Shown here in pieces: positions 9,439 through 17,712 of a stretch of DNA of 64,000 bases. The notes below the pieces were generated by a model that was not told the origin of the DNA, searched no databases, and saw nothing but the letters and a program-made list of their open reading frames with translations. The stretch is from Deltaproteobacteria bacterium (GTDB taxonomy: Bacteria; Myxococcota; Kuafuiibacteriia; Kuafuiibacteriales; Kuafuiibacteriaceae): positions 42,347 to 106,346 of the forward strand of contig WYAZ01000001.1 in NCBI GenBank assembly GCA_011526105.1, written 5' to 3'. Position numbers and translations under genes: made by a program. Within the stretch, counting starts at the first letter, position 1; every line of letters starts with the position of its first letter.

Positions 9439-11661
9439 GTGTCGCTACAGAAGTTTGAGATCCAGGAGATGATCGCCAAGGGTGGGATGGCCGAGGTCTA
9501 CCTCGCGCGCACCGTAGGTCTTGAGGGTTTTGCCAAAGAGGTCTGCGTCAAGAAGATCCTCCCGCACCTCACCGAGGATCAAGCCTTCGTCAGCATGTTC
9601 ATCGACGAGGCCAAGCTCGCGGCCACGCTGAACTACGCCAACATCGTGCAGGTCCAAGACCTCTGCGTCTCGGCGGACCGCGAGTACTTCATCGTGATGG
9701 AGTACGTGCATGGCAAGGACCTCTCGGACGTCATCCGCGCGGCGCAGCTCGCGGGCAAAGAGCTGCCGCCGAACATCGCAACCTACGTTGCACGCGAGTC
9801 TCTGAAGGGCCTGTATTACGCCCACAACAAGACCGACAACACGGGCGCCGCGCTCAACATCATCCATCGAGACGTGAGCCCCCAGAACGTCCTCATCTCG
9901 TACATGGGTGAGGTGAAGATCACGGACTTCGGCATCGCCAAGGCGAGCTCCTCCGTAAGCAAGACCGCGGTCGGCATCCTCAAGGGCAAGTACGGCTACA
10001 TGTCTCCGGAACAGGCGCGAGGAGAGCGCCTCGATCACCGAAGCGACCTCTTCAACCTCGGGATCGTGCTGTACGAGATGCTCGTGGGCGAACGCTGCTT
10101 CGCGGGCGCCAGCGACTACTCGACCTTGAACTTGATGCGCGAAGCCCGGGTCACGCCCCCGACGAAGATCAACAAGAGCCTCCCGCCGGAGCTCGAGGCC
10201 ATCACCCTCAAAGCGCTCTCGCGGAAGCCGGAGAACCGGTTTCAGGACGCGCTCGAGTTCGAAGCCGCGCTCGCGGACTGGGCCCGCAAGTCGGGCAACG
10301 AAGTCGGGGACGCTCAGCTCGGGAAGTTCATGCGCGAGCTCTTCAAGGATGGGCCGAACGAGAAGCGGCAGAGCAGCACCGGCGTCATCCAGCTCTCGAG
10401 CGTCGCGGCGCCCGCGCCCGCCGCCGCGGCGGAAGCGAAGAAGCCCACGCCTGCGCTCGAGCGTCCGAAGTCGGCCGAGGCGCGCGCCTCGGAGTCGACC
10501 CCGGGCAACGCTGCGGACGAGCCTGGCCGCGAAGCGCTGGAGCGAGCCAAGCGACGCAAAGCCGCCAAGAGTTCGGACGCTCGGCCGGAGTCGAGCGCAC
10601 CGCCGGCCCCGAAGTCCGAGCCCAAGCCGACGCCTTCCGAGAAGCCGCGCGCGGAGGCACCACCTCCTTCGACCCCGAAGAAGGTGGCGCGGGTCGAGCC
10701 CGAGTCTCGCGAAGAGAAGCCCGCCAAGAAGGCCGCCGCCGAGAGCCCCAAGGACGACAAGAAACGCCAGAAGGAAGCCGCGAAGGCCGCGAGGAAGCCG
10801 GTGGGTCGTCGCGATCTCAAGCCGGACCTCACCGCCCTCCAGAAGATCGGTCGGACCGGAGGTCGGCCGAGCTACCTCGCCGCGTCGCTGCTCATCCTCA
10901 CCGCGCTCGCGGCCGGGCTCGTGGCAGGGTACTTGAAGACGCGCTCCGCGCTCGAAGAGCACGTGTTCCGCGAGGCCGAACACGAGGGCGGTGACGACTC
11001 CGTCAAAGAACGGAACGTCGAAGTCTACATCAGCACGATCCCGCCCGGCGCCAAGGCCTGGCTCGATGGCAACGTGCTCGCCGACCGAACGCCTCTGCTC
11101 GTGGCCCGGCCGCGCGATGGCGAGAGCCACACGCTCAAGGTATCGCTCAAAGGCTTCGATGCCATCGAGTCTCAGTTCCGCTACGAGGAGGGCCCGCTCA
11201 CCCGAGTCCATCAAGCGCTGAAGGGTGGCGAGGTCGAGCTTGCGGTCTACAGCAAGCCGAGCGGACTCGAGGTCCGCCTCGATGGAGACCTCGTGGGCTC
11301 GACCCCGTTGTCTTTGGACGTCGCCCCCGGCCCGCACGAGGTCGAGATCGGTGGCGGAGAGCGAGAGCTCATCAAGAAGAAGCTCGTGGCGGAAGTGGGC
11401 AAGAAGATCACCCTCGAACCCTCGGTGCCCGTGCGGGGCAGCCTGCCAAGCTTGGACCTAAAGAGCGCGCCGACCGCTGAGGTCTTTATCAACGGGCTCC
11501 CCTTGGGGGAGACCAACGGCCCCGCCTTCGACCTGGAGCCAGACGTCAGCCATGACGTCGTCCTGGTCGAACCCAACTCGAAACGCCGGCTCGAATTCAA
11601 GGTCGAACTGGCGACCGGCGAGCGCAGGCGCATGTTCCTCGACCTCCACGACGCCTCCTGA
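9439..11661 (+). CDS. Serine/threonine protein kinase with PEGA-type repeats
   Basis: A GTG start gives a complete N-lobe. Residues 5-275 form a Hanks-type kinase: KGGMAEVY loop, catalytic HRDVSPQN (143-150), DFG (163-165) and YMSPEQAR. All key catalytic residues are present, so it should be active. A Lys/Pro/Ala-rich linker follows (about 330-470), then a membrane helix (about 476-496) and, outside the membrane, PEGA-like beta repeats (ISTIPPGAKAWLDG, SKPSGLEVRLDG, KSAPTAEVFINGLPLG). This is the common Myxococcota receptor-kinase plan, with the PEGA part likely contacting the envelope. An ATG 30 bases downstream would cut into the glycine loop and is rejected as start. It diverges from the TPR gene. 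Confidence 0.9.
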   Translation: MSLQKFEIQEMIAKGGMAEVYLARTVGLEGFAKEVCVKKILPHLTEDQAFVSMFIDEAKLAATLNYANIVQVQDLCVSADREYFIVMEYVHGKDLSDVIRAAQLAGKELPPNIATYVARESLKGLYYAHNKTDNTGAALNIIHRDVSPQNVLISYMGEVKITDFGIAKASSSVSKTAVGILKGKYGYMSPEQARGERLDHRSDLFNLGIVLYEMLVGERCFAGASDYSTLNLMREARVTPPTKINKSLPPELEAITLKALSRKPENRFQDALEFEAALADWARKSGNEVGDAQLGKFMRELFKDGPNEKRQSSTGVIQLSSVAAPAPAAAAEAKKPTPALERPKSAEARASESTPGNAADEPGREALERAKRRKAAKSSDARPESSAPPAPKSEPKPTPSEKPRAEAPPPSTPKKVARVEPESREEKPAKKAAAESPKDDKKRQKEAAKAARKPVGRRDLKPDLTALQKIGRTGGRPSYLAASLLILTALAAGLVAGYLKTRSALEEHVFREAEHEGGDDSVKERNVEVYISTIPPGAKAWLDGNVLADRTPLLVARPRDGESHTLKVSLKGFDAIESQFRYEEGPLTRVHQALKGGEVELAVYSKPSGLEVRLDGDLVGSTPLSLDVAPGPHEVEIGGGERELIKKKLVAEVGKKITLEPSVPVRGSLPSLDLKSAPTAEVFINGLPLGETNGPAFDLEPDVSHDVVLVEPNSKRRLEFKVELATGERRRMFLDLHDAS

Positions 11662-11714
11662 GCGCGGCTAGATCGGGACTGGTGAAAAAGGCCCTGGCGT
11701 CGTAGGTTCCGCCG

Positions 11715-13001
11715 ATGCGTCACGAACGTTCCAAAGAGCTCTTCTCGCGCGCCCAGAAGGTCATCCCGGGCGGGGTCAACAGCCCGGTCCGCGCGTTCAA
11801 GGGCGTCGGCGGACAACCGGTCTTCATCGCCAAAGCGGAAGGCTCGGCCATCTGGGACGTGGACGGAAACCGCTACATCGACTTCGTGGGTTCGTGGGGG
11901 CCCATGATCCTCGGACACGCCCATCCGGAGGTCGTACAAGCGGCCAAGAACGCCATCGACCGCGGTTCGAGCTACGGGGCGCCCACCGAAGCGGAGGTCA
12001 AGCTCGCCGAGCTGATCGTCGAGCGTGTCGCTTCGGTCGAGAAGGTGAGGCTCGTCTCCTCGGGCACCGAGGCTACGATGAGCGCGATCCGAGTGGCGCG
12101 CGGGTTCACGGGTCGGGATGACATCGTGAAGTTCGAGGGCTGCTACCACGGGCACGCCGACTACCTCCTCGCCAAGGCTGGCTCCGGAGTGGCGACCTTC
12201 GATCTCCCCGACTCACCGGGCGTTCCCTCGGACTTCACCAAACACACGCTGACCATCCCCTACAACGACGTCGACGCGGTCCGTCGCCTCTTCGAGGAAC
12301 GGGGCAAAGACATCGCGTGCATCATCCTCGAGCCCGTCACCGGCAACGCGGGCGTGATCCCGCCCGCCCCCGGCTTTCTCGAAGCCCTGCGCGAGATCAC
12401 CAAGAAGCACGGCGCGCTCCTCATCTTCGACGAGGTGATGACCGGCTTCCGTCTCCACTCTGGGGGCGCCCAAGCGCTCTACGGGCTCGATCCCGACCTG
12501 TCCGCCTTCGGAAAGATCGTCGGCGGAGGCATGCCGCTGGCGGCCTACGGCGGACGCGCGGACATCATGAACCGAGTCGCCCCGGAGGGCCCGATCTACC
12601 AAGCAGGCACCCTCTCCGGTAACCCGTGCGCGGTGGCCGCTGGCCACGCCACGCTGCAGCAGCTCGCGGCGCCGGGCACCTACGAGCGCCTCGACCAGAT
12701 CTCGAAGCGCATCACCGACGGCCTGGCCGCCGCCATGAGTGAGGCCGAGCAGGTCGGACGCATCCAGCGCGTCGGCTCGATGTTCACGCTCTTCTTCAAC
12801 GACGGCTCTCCGCTGCGCAACTTCGCGGACGTCAAGAAGGCGGACCACGCCAAGTTCGGGCGTTTCTTCCACGGCATGCTCGAGCGAGGGGTGTACTTCC
12901 CGCCTTCGGGCTACGAGGCGGTGTTCGTCTCCCTCGCCCACACAGACGAGGATATCGAGCGAACGCTCGAGGCGGCCCGTGCGGTCTTGACCGCCCTGTA
13001 G
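11715..13001 (+). CDS. hemL: Glutamate-1-semialdehyde 2,1-aminomutase
   Basis: This PLP enzyme converts glutamate 1-semialdehyde to 5-aminolevulinate, the C5-pathway precursor of haem and other tetrapyrroles. The 428-residue length is normal for the family. Visible signatures are the start [20 protein letters not shown], the substrate-loop [26 protein letters not shown], and the PLP-lysine region [16 protein letters not shown], followed by [10 protein letters not shown]. The gene stands alone between a kinase and a lipoprotein gene, 53 bases after the kinase stop. No other haem genes are nearby. No clear Shine-Dalgarno sequence precedes the ATG. Confidence 0.96.
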   Translation: MRHERSKELFSRAQKVIPGGVNSPVRAFKGVGGQPVFIAKAEGSAIWDVDGNRYIDFVGSWGPMILGHAHPEVVQAAKNAIDRGSSYGAPTEAEVKLAELIVERVASVEKVRLVSSGTEATMSAIRVARGFTGRDDIVKFEGCYHGHADYLLAKAGSGVATFDLPDSPGVPSDFTKHTLTIPYNDVDAVRRLFEERGKDIACIILEPVTGNAGVIPPAPGFLEALREITKKHGALLIFDEVMTGFRLHSGGAQALYGLDPDLSAFGKIVGGGMPLAAYGGRADIMNRVAPEGPIYQAGTLSGNPCAVAAGHATLQQLAAPGTYERLDQISKRITDGLAAAMSEAEQVGRIQRVGSMFTLFFNDGSPLRNFADVKKADHAKFGRFFHGMLERGVYFPPSGYEAVFVSLAHTDEDIERTLEAARAVLTAL

Positions 13002-13039
13002 GACTGGCGAGATCGAGCCGCTGGAGGCATGCTGAGCTC

Positions 13040-14686
13040 ATGGCTCGAGGCGTCATCTTCGCGCTCGCGGCGGCGTTCGCCATGTCGGGCATCGCTTGCA
13101 GCTCCGGCGACGGCACCTGCACGAAGAACCAAGACTGCCTCTCGGGCCAGCTCTGCGTCAGCGGCAAGTGTCGCAGCCGAGATTCGAGCGGGGATCGTCA
13201 ATGCACCGACGAGACTGACTGCGAGACCGGAGAGTTCTGCGACTTCTTCGACAAGGTGTGTCGGCGGCCCGGGGAAGGTGACGCTGGCCCAGCGAGAGAT
13301 GCCTCGACCGGTCGCGATGCACTCCTCGGAGACAGCGCGCCCCCCAGGGACGGCGGCGTCCAGCCGGGACCCGACGGCGGCGTTCAGCCGGGGCCCGATG
13401 GCGGAGACGCCGGACCCGATCTCGGCACCTGCCAGCAAGACGAGCAGTGCCCGCCGGGTCCACCCACCAGCGTGTGTATCGCCGATCAGTGTCGCTACGG
13501 CTGCGGGATCGAACCGAGTCTTTGTGCCTCGGGCACTGAGGTCTGCAACACCGACACCGGCCACTGCGAGGTCCTCATCCGCAACTGTGCCGCCGATGCC
13601 GAGTGCGTTCCGGCGCCACCGCTGCGCGTCTGCGAGGGCACTCAGTGTGTTCCGGGCTGCGGCCAGCCGGGCGGCATCGTGTGCGGCGGGGTCACGCCAC
13701 TTTGCGACACCAGCAACGGCCGGTGCACCGCCCCGCCCTCCTGCAACCTCGACGTCGATTGCGGCAATCCCGATCAGATCTGCGTCAACCTAGCTTGCCT
13801 GACCCGCTGCGACCGGCCGGGGGGCCTCGCCTGTTCGCCCGGGATCTGCAACACCACCAGCGGCCGCTGCACCGCCACCAATCAGCCGCTCGGCGCCGAC
13901 TGCAACGAACACGGCGAGTGCACCTCGGGCTTCTGCTTGGTGCTTGGCGCAGGCGTCGGCTTTTGCTCCCAGCCCTGCGGACGTACGGCAGAGTGCGATC
14001 AGTCGCTGCCCATCGGCTGCTTCCCCATCGACGACATGGGCTTCTGCGTGCCCGGCGCCGCGTTCAACCCGCCCATCGGGCTGACCACTCCGGTCGGTGG
14101 CACGTGCAGCATGACCCTGAACGACTGCAAGAGCGGCGTCTGCGACACCGGTCAAGGCCGCTGCCTGGAACGCTGCTTCTCGAACAACCGCTGCGCCGGG
14201 CAAGGGGGCAACTGCTGGGCGTGGTTGCCTCAGGGTCAGACCAGCCACATCCACATGTGTGTCACGAATACGCTGCAGGTCAGCGGAACGACCTGCAGCG
14301 CGAACGCTCAATGTCGCTCCGGCATCTGCAACCGCTACACCGGACGCTGCGTCAGCCACTGCTGCTCGGACGGCGACTGCATCGCGAACGAATCGTGTGG
14401 GGTCTACGACATCGTCTCGCAGCAGGAAGGCGTGAAGGCTTGTCGGCCCAAGAGCCCCGGCGCTGGCAGTCTCCCCTACGGCTCGGCCTGCACGCTGGAT
14501 AACGAGTGTGACAGCGAATACTGCGTGGCGCTCGACCCCGGCGACCCACAAAGCCTCAAGAAGTGCTCGGTGAGCTGCTGCTCGGACGGCGACTGCAACG
14601 TGGTGCCCAACGGCGGCACGTGTCGTCCGCGCGTCGTCAATCTGGGCCAGCAGACGACGTCGGTCGCGGTGTGTATCCCGCGCTGA
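13040..14686 (+). CDS. Cys-rich predicted lipoprotein
   Basis: The signal MARGVIFALAAAFAMSGIAC ends in a lipobox, giving a mature CSSGDGTC start. The 548-residue product has dozens of Cys in repeated short modules of the type CxxDxxCxxGxxCxxGxC. Examples are KNQDCLSGQLCVSGKC, DVDCGNPDQICVNLAC and SGDCNVVPNGGTC-like units near the end (the CCSDGDC motif appears twice). Residues 105-135 hold a perfect-looking GGVQPGPD tandem repeat. Such Dickkopf/EGF-like Cys modules are frequent in secreted Myxococcota proteins, where disulphides stabilise extracellular stalks. Exact function is unknown. A GGAGG sequence lies about 13 bases before the ATG. Its 3' end overlaps the convergent protease gene by 50 bases. 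Confidence 0.8.
   Translation: MARGVIFALAAAFAMSGIACSSGDGTCTKNQDCLSGQLCVSGKCRSRDSSGDRQCTDETDCETGEFCDFFDKVCRRPGEGDAGPARDASTGRDALLGDSAPPRDGGVQPGPDGGVQPGPDGGDAGPDLGTCQQDEQCPPGPPTSVCIADQCRYGCGIEPSLCASGTEVCNTDTGHCEVLIRNCAADAECVPAPPLRVCEGTQCVPGCGQPGGIVCGGVTPLCDTSNGRCTAPPSCNLDVDCGNPDQICVNLACLTRCDRPGGLACSPGICNTTSGRCTATNQPLGADCNEHGECTSGFCLVLGAGVGFCSQPCGRTAECDQSLPIGCFPIDDMGFCVPGAAFNPPIGLTTPVGGTCSMTLNDCKSGVCDTGQGRCLERCFSNNRCAGQGGNCWAWLPQGQTSHIHMCVTNTLQVSGTTCSANAQCRSGICNRYTGRCVSHCCSDGDCIANESCGVYDIVSQQEGVKACRPKSPGAGSLPYGSACTLDNECDSEYCVALDPGDPQSLKKCSVSCCSDGDCNVVPNGGTCRPRVVNLGQQTTSVAVCIPR
13362..13415 (+). repeat. 24-base in-frame tandem repeat in the Cys-rich lipoprotein gene
   Basis: About two copies of a 24-base unit encode GGVQPGPD in succession, differing at a few third positions. 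The repeat forms part of the flexible linker behind the N-terminal Cys modules. It can change copy number by slippage without shifting the frame. Confidence 0.6.
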
Positions 14687-15512
14687 GCGCGGCCGGCATG
14701 CGGCGCTGAAGTGCCCACAGCACGAGACCAAACACCAACGCGGTGGCCAAGAGCCCAAAGGCAGGCACGTCACCGAGGTCGTCCAACCAGGCGTGCGTGA
14801 GCACCACCGAGCCGTTGCTAAAGATGTGCGCGACCACTCCCGGCCAGACGCTGCCCGCCCGGAGTCGAAGCCAACCCAGAAAGAGACCCATGACGAAAGC
14901 CGCGGTGGAGTGCACGAGGTCGAGGTGCGCAAGCCCAAAGGCGATCGCGCTCACCACGACGGTGACCCTGGCCGAGCTGCCGACCGCGAGACGACGGAAC
15001 AAGAAGCCGCGAAAAAAGAGCTCCTCCGCGAGGCCGGCGGAGATCGCGAGCACGGGGAGCAGCGCGAGGCGCTCGGAGAGCCCCATGCCCGCCAGGACGT
15101 CGTTGATCTGTCCGAGGGTGCCATGGCCTTCGAGTCCGAGACTCGACACCGCCACCGAAAGGAAGACCGAGAGGCTGTACATGCCCGCCGCGGACAGGAC
15201 ACAGATCGAGGCTGCGGGTCTCGAGCCAAGGATCGGACGCCGTCGGTCGGCCCGGAGGAGTGCGGGGAGGATGAGCGCGAGGAACGCGAGCTGATTGCCG
15301 ACACCGCCCAGCGAAAGCTCGAGCGGGCCGAAGGCCGACAAGATGCTCGACGCATCCATCTTCCAGGGCTCGAGGCCGCGCAGGACGAGGGCTCCATGCA
15401 CCAAGAGCGCGGAGAGGACGTAGCCAGCCGGCAGGGCGACAAACACCGGCAAGACGGCGACGAGCGTGTGCTTCCAGTTCGGAGCGCCGGCGGCAGAACG
15501 AGGCTCGTTCAC
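14637..15512 (-). CDS. CPBP-family intramembrane glutamic protease
   Basis: The 291-residue product has about eight hydrophobic segments. The second half carries the CPBP/Rce1-like motifs in order: AEELFFRGFLFRR (motif 1, EExxxR), FGLAHLDLVHS (motif 2) and VVAHIFSNGS (motif 3). These residues form the active site of the family, whose bacterial members cleave or regulate membrane proteins and peptides. The start ATG overlaps the stop of the upstream gene by four bases (ATGA), so it is coupled to the FliK-C-like protein. The last 50 bases overlap the convergent Cys-rich lipoprotein gene. Its substrate cannot be read from the sequence. Confidence 0.85.
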   Translation of the reverse strand: MNEPRSAAGAPNWKHTLVAVLPVFVALPAGYVLSALLVHGALVLRGLEPWKMDASSILSAFGPLELSLGGVGNQLAFLALILPALLRADRRRPILGSRPAASICVLSAAGMYSLSVFLSVAVSSLGLEGHGTLGQINDVLAGMGLSERLALLPVLAISAGLAEELFFRGFLFRRLAVGSSARVTVVVSAIAFGLAHLDLVHSTAAFVMGLFLGWLRLRAGSVWPGVVAHIFSNGSVVLTHAWLDDLGDVPAFGLLATALVFGLVLWALQRRMPAALSAGYTPRPTSSAGPD

Positions 15513-16027
15513 GGGCGCCTGACTTCGACCCGCAGCACCTTCAGGCCCCGCGACTCGAGGTGCTCGCGCAACCGGGGGGCCTCGCGTTCGAGCAGATCAT
15601 AGGTCGCGCGGTCGGGCGGCTCGAGTTCAGCTGTGAGCTGCCCTTCGGACCAAACGAGGCGGAGCTCGGTGCCCCGGAAGAACTCGTCGGAGAGCGTGAT
15701 GCGGACCTCACGCGCCCCGTTGTCGTCGCCACCGATGAGGAGCGAGGAAGCCATCTCGCCGAGGAGCTGGTCCGCGCGCTCCACCGAGTCTTTGCGCGGC
15801 TTCGCCTCGCGATGGGGGATGAAAGTGCCCGGCACCTCGGGGGCGGGGTTTGGGTCGAGACCGTAGGGCACCTCATGAGGGCGGTCGAGCAGCGCACGTG
15901 CGAGCGGATAGCTGCGCTCGGGGCTGGGGGGACGCTGGCCTCGACCCGGCTCTGCGCGATGTCGCCGCTCCAGCTCTCGAAGCGAGAGGGTCTCCTCCTC
16001 CGGTGGCGAGCGCTCGTCTCTACTCAT
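15509..16027 (-). CDS. FliK/SctP C-terminal-like domain protein (tentative)
   Basis: The first 80 residues are polar and Pro/Arg-rich, probably disordered. Residues 105-170 (TLSDEFFRGTELRLVWSEG, then AELEPPDRATYDLLE and ending LKVLRVEV) follow the strand-strand-helix plan of the FliK/type III needle-length regulator C-terminal domain. In that domain a beta hairpin with xLRL and a helix LREALxxxGL precede a last strand. No flagellar or type III secretion genes are in the window, so it would be an orphan or a distant cluster member. It sits between a pseudokinase (18 bases upstream) and the CPBP protease (4-base overlap) in one minus-strand operon. The family call is inference from pattern only. 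Confidence 0.5.
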   Translation of the reverse strand: MSRDERSPPEEETLSLRELERRHRAEPGRGQRPPSPERSYPLARALLDRPHEVPYGLDPNPAPEVPGTFIPHREAKPRKDSVERADQLLGEMASSLLIGGDDNGAREVRITLSDEFFRGTELRLVWSEGQLTAELEPPDRATYDLLEREAPRLREHLESRGLKVLRVEVRRP

Positions 16028-16045
16028 GGGCGGATCGAGTCGGCT

Positions 16046-17497
16046 TCAGCTCCGATGGGCCGCGCGACTGCTCGGCGGCGCCGACTTCCGAGCCTCGGCC
16101 ACGCTGAGTTCGGCTTGGGTTTCATCCGAGGATACGTCGTGGACTTCGTCGGGCTCGGGCGCGGTCTCCGCGTCGATCTCGGGGAGCGGGCTCGGGTCAT
16201 CGGCGTACAGCAGGATGGTGCCCCGCTGGTAGACCTCTTTGGTGCTGAAGGCCTGGTAGATCCCTTCGAGAACATCATCCAAGGTCTTGTATCGTTCGCC
16301 GAGATCGTCGCGTGTCATGCGATCGAAGACGTCATCAAAGGCCACCGGCACCTCTTTTTGGACCTGCGAAGGGTTCGGCGAGCGCCGACCCGGCAGGCGA
16401 CCGGTGAGCATCTCGTAGGCGAGGATACCGAGCGAGTAGATGTCCGAGGCGGGCGATACAAACGAGGAGGACTCCGGCTGAAGACGCTCGGGCGCCATGT
16501 AACCCACCGTACCCGAGCTCACGAGCACCGGCGCCTGGCTGGAACCCTCCTCGCGGTCGAGCACGCGTGACATGCCGAAGTCGGAGATCTTCACGTTTCC
16601 CAAGCGATCAAAGAGGACGTTCTCTGGCTTGAGCCCGAGGTGCAACACACCTTGCGAGTGGGCGAAGCGGAGACCATAGGCCAACTGAAGCAGCACCCGG
16701 AGCGCGTGCGGTGGGGTCAATCGACCGTGGTCCGCGTGCGTGAGGCGCCGCCGGAGATTGCCCCCGGGCGCATGCTCCATCACGAAGTAGGGGTGCTCGC
16801 GTTCGTGGTTGTGATCAAAGATCTGGATGATGCTCGGGTGTGAAAGCTCGGCCCCGGACTGCACCACGGACCGAAAGCGCGAGACGATGTCATCGCGCCG
16901 CACGTAGCTGACGAGCTGAAAGATTGCCCGGGCCTCTTTGAGCGCCATCTTGCGCCCGAGCGCGATGTGCTCGCCTTCGTAGACCGTACCCACCGGCCCT
17001 GCCCCGATGGCCGCGCCACGACGGTATCGACGATCGAGGACCTCTTCGAGCCCACCCACGGTTTGCGGCAACTCACTCATGGGCGCACTCGCGCGCGCAC
17101 GCACCGCGCTGCTGTCGTTCCAATTCGGCGTGGAACTGCTCACCGCGCCTCGCCCGGACGTGGCGGGCGCTGCGCTCTTGCTCTCCGCGAGTTCCCGAGT
17201 GAAGTGCTGCGCGAGTCGCGCGAGCAGCTCGGGGTCGTCGCTTCCCTTGCTGCTCTGGCGACCCTGGTCGGTGATCTCGAGCGCGTTGGCCTGTGGGTCG
17301 ATCTCGAGATAACCGTGGCGACTCAGAAAAGCCGCGTAGTCGGCGAAGGGGAGCGAGATCGAGCGCTCCATGACGCGCTCGGCGTCCGTCAGACGGACCC
17401 GGCTCCCGAAGAGATCGTCCCGCTGCAGGGTCTTCAGGATGAAGCGGGCTTCCTCGAGGAGGAGCTCGATGGAGAGGGTCGTACCCAGTCGTCGCAT
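16046..17497 (-). CDS. Pseudokinase of the Ser/Thr kinase family with N-terminal winged-helix-like region
   Basis: Residues 1-85 look like a small winged-helix-type domain (LLLEEARFILKTL...LEITDQGR). Residues 157-410 form a kinase fold with an intact glycine loop (GAGPVGTVYE), Lys187 and DFG (306-308). The catalytic loop, however, reads HLGLKPEN (286-293) where active kinases have HRDLKPEN. The catalytic Asp is Gly and the Arg is Leu. Reading the codons directly (cac ctc ggg ctc) confirms this. ATP binding may persist, but phosphotransfer is unlikely. There is no membrane helix, and the C-terminal tail is acidic. As first gene of the operon with the FliK-C-like protein and the CPBP protease, it may act as a regulatory scaffold. 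Confidence 0.8.
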   Translation of the reverse strand: MRRLGTTLSIELLLEEARFILKTLQRDDLFGSRVRLTDAERVMERSISLPFADYAAFLSRHGYLEIDPQANALEITDQGRQSSKGSDDPELLARLAQHFTRELAESKSAAPATSGRGAVSSSTPNWNDSSAVRARASAPMSELPQTVGGLEEVLDRRYRRGAAIGAGPVGTVYEGEHIALGRKMALKEARAIFQLVSYVRRDDIVSRFRSVVQSGAELSHPSIIQIFDHNHEREHPYFVMEHAPGGNLRRRLTHADHGRLTPPHALRVLLQLAYGLRFAHSQGVLHLGLKPENVLFDRLGNVKISDFGMSRVLDREEGSSQAPVLVSSGTVGYMAPERLQPESSSFVSPASDIYSLGILAYEMLTGRLPGRRSPNPSQVQKEVPVAFDDVFDRMTRDDLGERYKTLDDVLEGIYQAFSTKEVYQRGTILLYADDPSPLPEIDAETAPEPDEVHDVSSDETQAELSVAEARKSAPPSSRAAHRS

Positions 17498-17712
17498 GTG
17501 GGTGTGATGGTGGATCCCATGCCGCCCCGAGTCAAACCGCCGAGCGTCGGGCGTCCTCCAAGCGGCCGAGATTGATACCGAAAAACCCGCGCACAGCCCA
17601 CGAGCTCAGGCCCAGATGGGTCGCGCCCATCGAACCCCCCTCGGACGATGATCCGGGCGATCGAGGGAAGATTCTTGGAGTAGGTACGTAGCTCGCAAAC
17701 GGAGGCTCCTCA

